DNA from: an uncultured Bacteroidia bacterium
GTDB taxonomy: Bacteria; Bacteroidota; Bacteroidia; NS11-12g; UBA9320
Reading direction: 5' to 3'
Length of the DNA stretch: 64,000 nucleotides
Assembly: GCA_943789165.1 (NCBI GenBank)
Contig: CALSTB010000008.1
Location: 33,674-97,673 of the forward strand
The stretch's first letter is position 1. Every line of letters begins with the position of its first letter. Positions 1 through 9,662 of the stretch are shown piece after piece. The translations under genes were made by a program, and so were the position numbers. The notes under the pieces are model-generated. The model did not search any database. It was not told where the DNA came from and saw only the letters and a program-made list of their open reading frames with translations.

Positions 1-2330
1 CAGTGGTCAATTTCTTGATACCCTTCTTTTCCTTTATTTGGGTCAAACGTGTATTCATCGATATTGGCGTATAAGGCGAAAAAGGAATACACATTGTACA
101 GCGTTCCAAAGAATTTTCGTTTCGTTTCTTCAAGTCCGTCTTCACTAAACTTGAGATTGTCCCATGGCGAGGCATTGGTCAGCATATACCAACGGACAAT
201 GTCAGCGCCAAACGTGTCCATAGTCTCAAATGGATCAACCGTATTGCCCAGTCGCTTCGACATTTTATTGCCGTTTTTGTCCAACACCAAACCGTTTGAA
301 ATTACGTTTTTGTATGCGACTGAATCAAACACCAAGGTGCCAATGGCATGAAGTGTATAAAACCATCCACGCGTTTGATCAACTCCTTCAGCGATGTAAT
401 CAGCTGGAAAGGATTGGTTGTTATCGATTCGTTCTTTGTTTTCAAATGGATAGTGCCATTGTGCGTACGGCATAGATCCAGAATCAAACCAAACATCGAT
501 CAAATCTGATTCACGCATCATTGGCTCGCCAGTGGATGATGTTAAAATGATTTGGTCAACAATGTTTTTATGTAAGTCAATTTTGTCGTAGTTCGCTTCC
601 GACATATCGTCCACAATGAAATCGCTATACGGATTTGATGTCATATTTCCGGCAGCGATTGAAGCATCGATGGCTTCGATCAATTCTTTTACCGAACCAA
701 TAATGATTTCTTCATTGCCAGACTTTGTGCGCCAGATAGGTAATGGAATTCCCCAAAACCGTGATCTCGACAAGTTCCAATCGTTTGCGTTTTTCAACCA
801 ATTGCCAAAACGACCTTCTCCAGTTGACTTTGGTTTCCAATTTATCGTTTCATTTAAATCAAACATGCGGTCTTTTACCGCTTGTATTTTAATAAACCAC
901 GAATCCAATGGGTAATACAAGATGGGTTTATCCGTACGCCAACAGTTTGGATAACTGTGGCTGTATTTTTCTACTTTAAACGCCCTGTTGCGTGTTTTTA
1001 ATTCAATGGCAAGTTCTACGTCCACCGACTTATCAGGAGCTGTTCCATCGTCGTAATATTCGTTTTTGACATACTTTCCGGCATAGTCACCCATTATGCT
1101 CACAAACCGACCCTGTAAATCAACTAAAGGAATAGGATTGTTATGGTCATCGAGGATTAACATTGGGGGCACTTCTGGCGTCGCTTCTTTCGCAGCCTTG
1201 GCATCATCCGCACCAAAAGTAGGGGCGGTATGAACGATTCCCGTTCCGTCTTCAGTGGTTACGAAGTCTCCAGAAATGACTCTAAACGCATTTTCTGGGT
1301 TTTCATAAGGCAAGGCGTACGTGAACAGTTGTTCGTATTTCAGTCCTACTAAGTCAGCTCCAGTAAAAGACGCCTCAACGTTATAAGGTATCTTTTTGTC
1401 TGTGGAAGCGTAGTTCGCTAAATCTGAAGGACTTTCAACTGCTTCGTATTTGCCTGTGAATTGTTTGCCAACTAAGTTTTTGGCAAGTATGACACGAATC
1501 GGTTCAAAAGTGTATTGGTTAAATGTATTCACCAACACGTACTCAATCTTGTTACCAACGGTTAATGCCGTGTTAGACGGCAAGGTCCAAGGTGTGGTCG
1601 TCCAAGCCAAAAAGTACACCTCTTCATTTGTCGACCAAGGAGGAGATACACCTTTGATTGGCGAATATTTAAACTGCGCCACAACGGTTGTATCCGTAAC
1701 GTCTTGATATGTGCCTGGTTGGTTTAATTCGTGCGAACTAAGACCAGTTCCTGCTTTCGGAGAATATGGCTGAATCGTATAGCCTTTGTAGATATTGCCT
1801 TTGTCGTAAATCTGTTTTAACAACCACCATACACTTTCCATGTATTTCGGTTTGTAGGTGATGTATGGATCTTCCATATCGACCCAATAACCCATTTGCT
1901 GAGTGAGTTTGTTCCAGACATCTGTATACCGCATCACAGCCTTTTTACAGGCTTCGTTATAGTCTTCAACTGAAATTGTTTTGCCGATGTCTTCTTTGGT
2001 AATGCCAAGCTCTTTTTCGACGCCTAACTCAACAGGTAATCCGTGTGTGTCCCAACCTGCTTTTCGCTCTACACGATAGCCTTGCAGGGTTTTGTACCGA
2101 CAAAAAATGTCTTTAATCGTCCGCGCCATCACATGGTGAATGCCCGGCATTCCGTTCGCAGAAGGTGGTCCTTCAAAAAACACAAAAGGTTTGTCTTCGT
2201 CTCGGCCTGAAACGCTTTTGGAAAAGATGTTATTCGCCGACCAATATTGGGCCATCTCTTTTTCAATATCCGGAAGGTTTAATCCTTGGTATTCCTTGTA
2301 TGTTTTATTGCTTGAATTCGATTCAGACAT
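1..2330 (-). CDS. ileS: Isoleucine--tRNA ligase, N-terminal 776 residues (runs off the window)
   Basis: Class I aminoacyl-tRNA synthetase that charges tRNA-Ile with isoleucine in the cytoplasm. The reading frame is open from the ATG at 2328-2330 to the left edge. The HIGH-type signature appears as GIHHVMAR at residues 63-70, following GPPSANGMP, and the KMSKR loop appears near residue 689. The insert between them carries the editing (CP1) domain with the TTPWTLPSN motif. This is the usual bacteroidete IleS layout; the full protein should be about 1100 residues or more, so the anticodon-binding C-terminus lies outside the window. No neighbour shares its strand directly upstream; the next minus-strand gene starts 480 bp away. 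No lesion is seen. The identification is firm. Confidence 0.97.
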   Translation of the reverse strand, partial: MSESNSSNKTYKEYQGLNLPDIEKEMAQYWSANNIFSKSVSGRDEDKPFVFFEGPPSANGMPGIHHVMARTIKDIFCRYKTLQGYRVERKAGWDTHGLPVELGVEKELGITKEDIGKTISVEDYNEACKKAVMRYTDVWNKLTQQMGYWVDMEDPYITYKPKYMESVWWLLKQIYDKGNIYKGYTIQPYSPKAGTGLSSHELNQPGTYQDVTDTTVVAQFKYSPIKGVSPPWSTNEEVYFLAWTTTPWTLPSNTALTVGNKIEYVLVNTFNQYTFEPIRVILAKNLVGKQFTGKYEAVESPSDLANYASTDKKIPYNVEASFTGADLVGLKYEQLFTYALPYENPENAFRVISGDFVTTEDGTGIVHTAPTFGADDAKAAKEATPEVPPMLILDDHNNPIPLVDLQGRFVSIMGDYAGKYVKNEYYDDGTAPDKSVDVELAIELKTRNRAFKVEKYSHSYPNCWRTDKPILYYPLDSWFIKIQAVKDRMFDLNETINWKPKSTGEGRFGNWLKNANDWNLSRSRFWGIPLPIWRTKSGNEEIIIGSVKELIEAIDASIAAGNMTSNPYSDFIVDDMSEANYDKIDLHKNIVDQIILTSSTGEPMMRESDLIDVWFDSGSMPYAQWHYPFENKERIDNNQSFPADYIAEGVDQTRGWFYTLHAIGTLVFDSVAYKNVISNGLVLDKNGNKMSKRLGNTVDPFETMDTFGADIVRWYMLTNASPWDNLKFSEDGLEETKRKFFGTLYNVYSFFALYANIDEYTFDPNKGKEGYQEIDH

Positions 2331-2378
2331 TCTATCGTATTTGAAGAAGCGGCAAAGGTATTGAATGATGATTAATGA

Positions 2379-2393
2379 TTGACAATTAACAAT
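2379..2393. repeat. Short AT-rich dispersed intergenic repeat
   Basis: The element TTGACAATTAACAAT follows the ileS start region and continues as AATGAACAAT-like sequence. A longer version of the same motif occurs at the end of the MFS gene (10989-11035). It looks like one of the small dispersed intergenic repeats common in Bacteroidota. Its function is unknown. Confidence 0.4.
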
Positions 2394-2467
2394 GAACAAT
2401 ATCTGAGAGCAAAGAGAATAGATGAGAGAGAAGAGACTAATAATCCATGACGGCATTAATCTACCTC

Positions 2468-2501
2468 TTTGTGACTTTAAGGGTCACGATAAGTATATTT
2501 G
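2468..2501 (+). promoter_or_regulatory. Putative Bacteroidota promoter driving an orphan plus-strand transcript
   Basis: TTTG at 2468-2471 is followed after 22 nt by TATATTTG at 2494-2501, close to the bacteroidete housekeeping consensus TTTG-N19-21-TAnnTTTG. The spacing is slightly long. No ORF follows on this strand, but a terminator lies about 160 nt downstream, which is why the element is worth noting. Confidence 0.4.
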
Positions 2502-2611
2502 GGCTTCAGTTTTTTCTGAAGAGTGACCTCGGAAAAACCGGTAAATCTAAAGTACGGTAAATTAATGCTTTAGGGTTTAAATAAACCAAACTATTTGAAA
2601 TCTAATGATAA

Positions 2612-2632
2612 GTTCGATTCCCCTAGGGGCTA
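2612..2632 (+). other. tRNA T-arm/acceptor-like remnant (possible att core)
   Basis: A T-loop-like GTTCGATTC (2612-2620) is followed by CCCCT and AGGGGCT plus A, which match the 3' T-stem, 3' acceptor strand and discriminator of a tRNA. The 5' half of the T-stem and the rest of a tRNA are absent. Such 3' tRNA ends often remain as attachment cores after integration at tRNA genes. The resemblance could also be part of the candidate ncRNA or chance. Confidence 0.25.
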
Positions 2633-2658
2633 CTAGCTTTTATTAGCTAAACGAAATT

Positions 2659-2686
2659 CCCTGGCTGTACCAAGCTGGGGTTTTTT
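2659..2686 (+). terminator. Rho-independent terminator (plus strand)
   Basis: The arms CCCTGGCT (2659-2666) and AGCTGGGG (2673-2680) pair over eight positions, two of them G-U, around a 6-nt loop, followed by TTTTTT (2681-2686). The U-tract is only on the plus strand, and no plus-strand gene precedes it. Confidence 0.65.
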
Positions 2687-2813
2687 GTTTTAAGAATTCG
2701 GGACATTTTGAAGTATTCGTATCTGTCAGGTGACGGAACCCTTCCCAATAACATCGCTACTGCTCCCATCTATACTGCAAGAATTGACCCATCACTCACG
2801 TGAAGATTAAATA

Positions 2814-5800
2814 CTAAAATTGTTGCTCCTTTAACCATTCCTCAAGCTTTGTCGTGAGTGATTCTAGCGTTTTTGAGCTCAGTGTTTCACTGAACTCTTT
2901 TTGGTCTTTCGACCACACTAATCGTAATTCTATTTTCTTGTCCTTTGTGGAATAGAGCCCGGTAATAGCAATTGATCCTGGATATTGTTCTACTGGAAAG
3001 TAGAGGTATTTTTCACCGGAATTTTGGCTCAAAATGAGGTTCATTTTTTTCGAAAGCCCTAGGTCATCCCGTATAGTGCTAGAGTTCAATATCATTGCAT
3101 TAACAAAAACAGGTTTCGGATCAGCGAGTGTTATCAGTCTCTGGTCATCCTCTGTGATTATGCCGACCGGGAAAGACCCTCCAGAGGAAAAGAGGCATTG
3201 AGGTTCCTGTATCGCGCCTATGTCTTTTGCGAGCTCTGGAACACGTTCACGGGCATACATCATCACTGACTGGACATCCACTTCCCCCTCCTTTTGCAAA
3301 GCTGCACCTCGCATAGCCTCAAGAACCGCATACGTTAAAACTCCTTGACCGTAAACACTCGACTCATAACTCACTGCATCTGCAGCACACCCTGAAAGGA
3401 CAAACATTCCAGTTCGATCTCTCATACGGTCGATCGCTTTAATCTGACTGGCTCGTATCCCTTTTTGTTGGCTCATATTATCCACGGCTTTCCCTGCTCC
3501 ACATGCATCGATCACCATAAACTGTTTTTGCGCTTTGACTTTGTTTATCAAACGAATCCAGTCACTACCAGACAAAGAGAAATTTGTCGTCTGTCCATCT
3601 TCAATAAGATCCCCTATTTTCATAGATGTTGCTTCCTCCGTCAGAAAATGAAACTCACCGTTGACCTCCTTATCAGCAACACCGTGGCCACTCAGATAAA
3701 CGAAAAACAACATCTTCAGGACCTGCAAGCGAGGTTATTGTATCGAATACTGCTGTTATCTTAGATTTCATGGGAGCCATACCCGTATCAGATGATAGAA
3801 TGCGCAAGTATGTATTCTCTTGTCCGAACAAATTTCCCGCTGCTAAATCTATAGCGCGTAGTATGGTCTTTGCATCTTTGCCAGGAAAAGTCAGGTTCAT
3901 ACTTGAGTCTTTATACGCACTTACACCAACCACAACACCAAAGAACTTGGGCACAATTGAATCCAATAATTGAGCAGAAGTTGATGTAGTCCTCCCTCCT
4001 TTGCTCCTCATTGTTTCAGCCGCATTCATACAATAAACAGTGAAGGTGTTGCTACCAGAGCCAAGTACGCTACTGTCGATTTTCCAGTTAACCCATTGTT
4101 CACTGGCTGTTTCATCAAAGTCCTTTGTGCGTATATCATACGCTAATTCTTTATTGTTGACGTATAGACTGATTGGTCCATATCCGCCTTCGCGTCGCTC
4201 CACCTTGACTAACACCGAATCGTTGGATATTTTAAGGTCTGTAATGGAAGGGTGAAGACCAATCGTTTGTATCGTATTTCGCTGGTTGTTGACCGATGGA
4301 TTAAGTCGGAGATCCCATAATCCAGGAACCCAGAATTCTTTTTTCAATTGATTAAAGCTGACCACTTCCCCATTTATAATCCAATGGAGGAGCGACATGG
4401 CTTCATCCGTCGCGTCGAAATACCCATTTGGGTCAGTAATTAACCACTGATTGGGACTTCCATCAAAAAAATACTGGGTTAGCAATAGTTCCCCATTTTG
4501 TACATCCCAAAATCGAGTAGCCCCATCCTCTCCTGAAGTAACTAGCACCTTGTCATCGGGGCTGAACGATGCCTCTGTAATACCTGTAAAATGACCCGTA
4601 ATCTGTTTTGATATTTTAGTGCTATCTGTAATGGTTCCATTATTTCTGGACATTGAACGAAATGAGAACTTGCCCGAGGGACTGAATTTCACTAGTGGGC
4701 AGTCGCTTGTATAACCATTGAATATTATACTATCGACATGTTCAATCGGCCACTTGCCTCCATTGATATTTTCGTACAATTTACGCCAATCGACTGCATA
4801 GACATTCAATCCACTAATGATGGAATCACCGTTTTTAGAGAAATGAACATTGCAAGGGTTTTCTTCATACCAGGCCAGAACCATTTGCTCTGAATACATA
4901 TTGTACAACATAATGGCTCCACTGAGATTGTCATAAGCAAGAAGAAAGTCTTCCGACGGGTGGACATCCATTCCATCCCAATCATCTTGTGGTAGGTTAA
5001 AGTCAATTGCTCGCTCAGATATGACCCTGTGAATTCCTGGGGCGTACTTATACAGCGTACTCGATGAACTCAATACAACCAACTCCTTGGTTTCAAGTAT
5101 AAATTCACCCTCAATTGGAATTCCGTTTTGACATTTAAATGTACCTATTTCACCCATTTGGGTTAATTCAAATATGCTTACCACGCTATCCGAAGTTCCG
5201 AAGGCTAGGTAGCTGTTATCCGGACTTAATCTTGCGAATTCAATATATCCGTCAGTAATCGGAAATTCACCTTTCAAAGTCAGGTTTCCCAAGTCGTAGA
5301 CCCTAACAGGTTCTTGATAATACGAGTATACCAACAATAAGCTGCCATCTTCACTAAAACTGAAGTCACTCGTGCGGTTAGATTCATCAAATGTGGCAAT
5401 AAGTTTACCCGTTTTAAGGTCTTGAACTAGAACATTATAGGTGTAGTGTGCCCCTCGAAAATATTGGTCACTGGAAAGCGTCACAAGGTATTCCCCTGTA
5501 GGTGATATCTTACTTCGTACTGTAGCCTCGGCATGATTACGAAGCTCCCTTTGGGTCCTCCAAGAATCGCCGGCAAATAATTTAAGTACTGTCCCATCGC
5601 ATGATACCAACCACCTTCCCGAGTCCGCTATTTTCGGTCTTTGAAAACGATTGACGTGTAAATTTTTATATCGTTGCAGAATTTTTTTGTTTTTGAATTC
5701 CTTTCCAGAAAATAGGTACAAGTCTGACGTAGTCGACACCAAGATTTCATTGTTGATTTGGTTGAATTCGCATGCTATGGCCAACTCATGGTCCTCAAAC

Positions 5801-6658
5801 TCATATCGGTAAATCATTTTTCTGGAATAAACCTCATGCACTTGCAGACTGTAATCGTTACCAACCGAAGCCAAAAACTGGCCATCACCCGAAAACGAAA
5901 CGTCATTAATTCTGCCATTAATATGGGGTGTAAAATCGGATTGGATATTACCATTTAATAGGTCTATCACCTCTATTCCATACTGTGCGTCGTCGCCATT
6001 TTTTCTCAAATCGATTCCCCAAGGCAACTCGTTTACTATTTCGACTAAATCGAATAAGATCAGTGCTCCCATTTACCGTGAATATTTCGGTGTTTTGTAA
6101 TAAATCCCAAAATTTCACCTTCCCACCAGTAACGAAAGCCAGTTTGGCACCGTAAGGATCTATTTCATAAGTCGAGTTGACATTAAAACCTGGAATCTCC
6201 TTCTGTTCCCAATTCTCCCTCAGACGTTTTTTTTTGTAAATTCTGCTCTGATCATCAAAAATGAGTATACTCCCGTCGTCAGTGCTCACGACTATTTCTT
6301 TTATAGACCCTGAAAAGGTATGGAGCGTATCTATTTTGTCAAATTGGATATGGTACAGTAGTAAATTATTCCTGCTTGAAATGAGAATTTCCTCCGAATC
6401 CACTGACCATTTAAACCCGGAAACATCCCCAAACCCCTTAACCACAGCAGTACTTTGGACATGCCAGACATAAAGATTATGGTTCATATCCAAAGAAGCT
6501 AGGTACATTTCGTCCTGATTGAATTCTTCCTTTTTAATGACTGGAACGGTATGACCCGAAGGTAGCGCCAATCGAATTGTTTGCGCAAAACCTGAATACA
6601 TTAAACAGAGCAAAAGAAATATTGCTACAACATATTTCGCTCTATTATAAATTATCAT
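2814..6658 (-). pseudogene. Secreted WD40-repeat/caspase-like (C14) protein, broken by two 1-nt frameshifts
   Basis: The protein starts with a signal peptide (MIIYNRAKYVVAIFLLLC at the ATG 6656-6658, cleavage near GFAQ), followed by a long WD40-like beta-propeller and a C-terminal peptidase C14 domain. The catalytic His lies in SGHG (codon 3684-3686) and the Cys in DACGAG (codon 3501-3503). The coding sequence is split over three frames. At the A6 run at 5999-6004, NRFEK must join NGDDAQYG. At the A5/T5 run at 3703-3707, GPEDVV must join FVYLSGHG. Removing one base at each run restores one 1280-residue frame. Readable pieces are 5948-6658, 3673-6072 and 2814-3728. WD40-caspase fusions are known in bacteria as proteolytic or cell-death type proteins; the signal peptide puts this one outside the cytoplasm. 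Whether the shifts are real or assembly errors is open. Confidence 0.85.
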
Positions 6659-6941
6659 TCGTACGGACAACGATTTCGACATAGTAAACAATAATTCAAA
6701 TTTACTAAAGTTAAGATTCTGTTAAAGACTGTTGCTTCACTATGTGGATTCTTGAGAAAGTTCGATATAAGGCTGCTTCCCTCTACCAAAGCACTTCCAA
6801 TTTGCACAAAAAACTGGTCCTTCATTGGGAAAAATGTACGCATGAAAGTATGGAGCCTAATATAGTTTAGTTCCAAGCCATGTTATTGACGAATGCTTAA
6901 AACTTTTTCCTATTTTTACCTCTTATTCTAGTCCTTATTCA

Positions 6942-9404
6942 ATGTCAAAACGCATAATTCTCTCGATTTTTCTAGCCATATTTACTTCACTTTGCTACGC
7001 ACAGGAGGTCTATTTCCAAGGGCAAAACGAGTATAAATCAGCATTAACCTACGGAGAAGTATACAAGGATGGCAAGATCCATCAAACCTTTAAAAATTCT
7101 CGTGATCCATATCCTCTAGAACCCGGAAACCGTACCATTTATAGGGAACAGTACTTTTATAAAGGTATGCTCATCACTCCTTTTGTCACTTCAGACACCC
7201 TCTATGTATACGGGATTGATACATCGATGAAGATAGCAAAAACTTACAAAGTTTATATTGGGGCCGACAGTCTAGGAACCAGATTCACGCAAGCGTACAC
7301 CTACCATAATTTTGTAATTTTAGAATCGACCAACGGTGGTAAGCGCAATTATGGTGCTGTTTCTGTAATCAATTTTGAGACTGGCAGCGTCAAGAGAATC
7401 TACGATTATGAATCGAATAAAAACTATCGTAAATACGTAGTTGAAGGCGCATTTATCACCTTACCAAGTCTTTTGTACAATATCGAGAGTGATTCAAGCA
7501 CCCTTGGGTCATATGCTTTAACCGGCGAAAAAAGTTCCGGCAACATGTTCCATGGTGTAACCTATCCAAATGTGAATGCCGGCTATGTCAATAAAGCATG
7601 CTATGATTCCTTTTCAGTTTTAGAGTATGGTAGAAATGGGAATATCAACTATAAGAGAGTTGGAAGTGAAGATTGTGAAGGGTTCCTAAGTGGAAATTTT
7701 CCTCGACCAATGATTGCAGCCTTTGATGATCGTTTCGTGGTATTTGAAAAAGGAGTCTATTATTTCTATAAAGCGACTTGTGGCGCTTCCGGCACCTGGC
7801 ATAGTGAACGGTATGCCATCACAACATCCCAGTGGGTAAATCTCACCCGTACCCCCATTGTGGTACCTTATGACTCTTCCCATTTTTACTTATACCAATT
7901 CAGAGATCGTGAGGCATCGTTTTGGTCCTATGAAAAAGGGCTTATTAGAAGCTATAAATTCCCACAAGCTACCGATGCAGGCATAATTGATTTACTTGCA
8001 CCAATTGGTCATAGAGACACCCTTGTGCAGGCCAATCAGGTTGCACGAAGCCTTTTACTTGTTGATACCACCAACAAGAAGGTCGTCCCCAAAGGTATGC
8101 AAAACACTTGGCCAGAAAATGACCCCATTCAATTGTTATTCTATCCAGACATAAAGCTAATTGTTAGTGTCAATAGTTTGAATAGCTGCTTGTTCTATGA
8201 ATTTAATAATGATTCAATGAATACTTTTGGCTCAGGCATCAATGGCATCGCTCTTGGCAGAGATGGTGGTAGTTTTAAATATGTTCAAAATAATGAGATT
8301 ACAAATTATAGTTTGAGTGCATTGACCTCCACATCAACAGGGAAAAATGCAAATTTCCCTTTTTCAAATCTAGTCGACATCTATATAACCCCAGAAGGAA
8401 ATGGCTATTTACTTTTTGATGCAGGAGGAGACAATAATTTCGGAGGAATTCTAAAATTTATTGCTTCCCAAGATGCATTTGAAATTATTACCCATTTTAA
8501 GGGTGGATTTGAAGTGGAGCAAGCCATGAGATTATCTGTAAGAGATAGTTCCATTATTATATCTGCGAAGAAAGGTGGTGGACTAAATTCAGGAGGTAGT
8601 GTATGGACGGTTAATCTGCAGAACAAAGCCTTGACCAAAGTATATTACACGTCTGCTTCCTCTGCATCAGTACATGGAAATGCCATAAAGCTCGATAGCT
8701 TGATTTATTTCGTTAGTAAGAAACCAGTATCGGGTCATGCCAACACAGATTTCGTATTACATCAGGTAAATCTATGCAGTCAGGAAGCAAAAGATATCCC
8801 ATTAGACTATGTGACACTGAACAGGACTTTGAGAAGCTTTCAAACTGTTCTCAAAGAAGAATGCAAGGACCCTTCAGGATTAAAAGTTAGCAGTATTACT
8901 TCTACGACGGTGCAGATTGATTGGACGGCAGTTACCAATGCAATCACATATAACCTAAGATACAAACCTATTAGCGGTGCCATCTGGAGTACTGATACAA
9001 CGTCAACAAATTCCATCAATTTGTCAGCGCTTCAAGGCTCAACTACCTATACCTATGAGGTTAGAAGCGGATGTTCATCAGAGTTAAGTGATTGGACAAA
9101 AGGTAGCAATTTTACTACTGATAAAACAAGCTCTTTAATTAAAACTGAAGCAACTTATAATCTAACAATTAAGCCTAATCCAAACAGAGGTTCATTTGAA
9201 ATAGAAGGATATACAACATGGTCAAAAGATTTTACTTTAAAAGTATTAGACCTTAGAGGTAGTGTAATTTACTCCGAACAATTTAAGCCTGGCATAGGAG
9301 AATTCAAAAGGGTAATCAATTTGGAAAGACCTAAATCGGGAATCTATTACTTACAGATTGCAAATGATCATGGCATTAGTAACAGAAAGATTATCATTCT
9401 CTGA
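6942..9404 (+). CDS. Secreted protein with fibronectin III domain and T9SS sorting domain
   Basis: 820 residues. The signal peptide is MSKRIILSIFLAIFTSLCYA. A long region of about 600 residues has repeated short beta-strand segments rich in Tyr, Asn and Ser, possibly a propeller, with no recognised catalytic motif. A fibronectin type III domain covers about residues 642-722. A T9SS type A C-terminal domain starts near residue 740 (KPNPNRGSFEI) and ends SNRKIIIL. It should be exported through the Sec pathway and then T9SS, and be released or anchored at the surface. It is divergent from the caspase gene, with a 283-bp shared upstream region. The function beyond export is unknown. Confidence 0.85.
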   Translation: MSKRIILSIFLAIFTSLCYAQEVYFQGQNEYKSALTYGEVYKDGKIHQTFKNSRDPYPLEPGNRTIYREQYFYKGMLITPFVTSDTLYVYGIDTSMKIAKTYKVYIGADSLGTRFTQAYTYHNFVILESTNGGKRNYGAVSVINFETGSVKRIYDYESNKNYRKYVVEGAFITLPSLLYNIESDSSTLGSYALTGEKSSGNMFHGVTYPNVNAGYVNKACYDSFSVLEYGRNGNINYKRVGSEDCEGFLSGNFPRPMIAAFDDRFVVFEKGVYYFYKATCGASGTWHSERYAITTSQWVNLTRTPIVVPYDSSHFYLYQFRDREASFWSYEKGLIRSYKFPQATDAGIIDLLAPIGHRDTLVQANQVARSLLLVDTTNKKVVPKGMQNTWPENDPIQLLFYPDIKLIVSVNSLNSCLFYEFNNDSMNTFGSGINGIALGRDGGSFKYVQNNEITNYSLSALTSTSTGKNANFPFSNLVDIYITPEGNGYLLFDAGGDNNFGGILKFIASQDAFEIITHFKGGFEVEQAMRLSVRDSSIIISAKKGGGLNSGGSVWTVNLQNKALTKVYYTSASSASVHGNAIKLDSLIYFVSKKPVSGHANTDFVLHQVNLCSQEAKDIPLDYVTLNRTLRSFQTVLKEECKDPSGLKVSSITSTTVQIDWTAVTNAITYNLRYKPISGAIWSTDTTSTNSINLSALQGSTTYTYEVRSGCSSELSDWTKGSNFTTDKTSSLIKTEATYNLTIKPNPNRGSFEIEGYTTWSKDFTLKVLDLRGSVIYSEQFKPGIGEFKRVINLERPKSGIYYLQIANDHGISNRKIIIL

Positions 9405-9662
9405 AGTCCCGTTGCTTGATATACTTTTTAGGTAATTTTAGATTGTTATAATTGGGCTTATTTTGAGTAGTCCTAATGTCTGTAATTAGAACTCGGGTTG
9501 AGAAGAAAGAGGTTAAAAATTCGATAACTTTCTGATTCCCCCTACCAAGTTGAAGTCGAAGGAGGTGATTCGAGATTTTCCATTATCAACTATCAACTTT
9601 CCATTAAAATCCTCAACGAGCACTGTTTCTCTATAATTGAACAATTGTGTAATTTTACCACA

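Larger units (their letters stand above)
2508..2686 (+). ncRNA. Candidate small non-coding RNA, about 180 nt
   Basis: This is the interval between a promoter-like element (-7 box 2494-2501) and an intrinsic terminator (2659-2686) on the plus strand. No protein-coding frame is evident on either strand. It includes a CTTCAG/CTGAAG hairpin that begins just before the predicted start (2504-2521), a GGTTT/AAACC hairpin near 2574-2588, the palindrome CCCCTAGGGG (2620-2629) and TAGCT/AGCTA arms near 2634-2649. I do not recognise it as tmRNA, RNase P RNA or SRP RNA. A 6S-like RNA was considered because of the length but not confirmed. The whole call is inference from flanking signals. Confidence 0.35.

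Noticed and set aside
2468..2686. tmRNA or RNase P RNA in the ileS-caspase gap
   Set aside because: The length is too short and none of their conserved cores is present.
5999..6004. Programmed frameshifting in the caspase gene
   Set aside because: A +1 change is needed, while A-run slippage sites normally give -1; six A is short for transcriptional slippage. Error or mutation is simpler.
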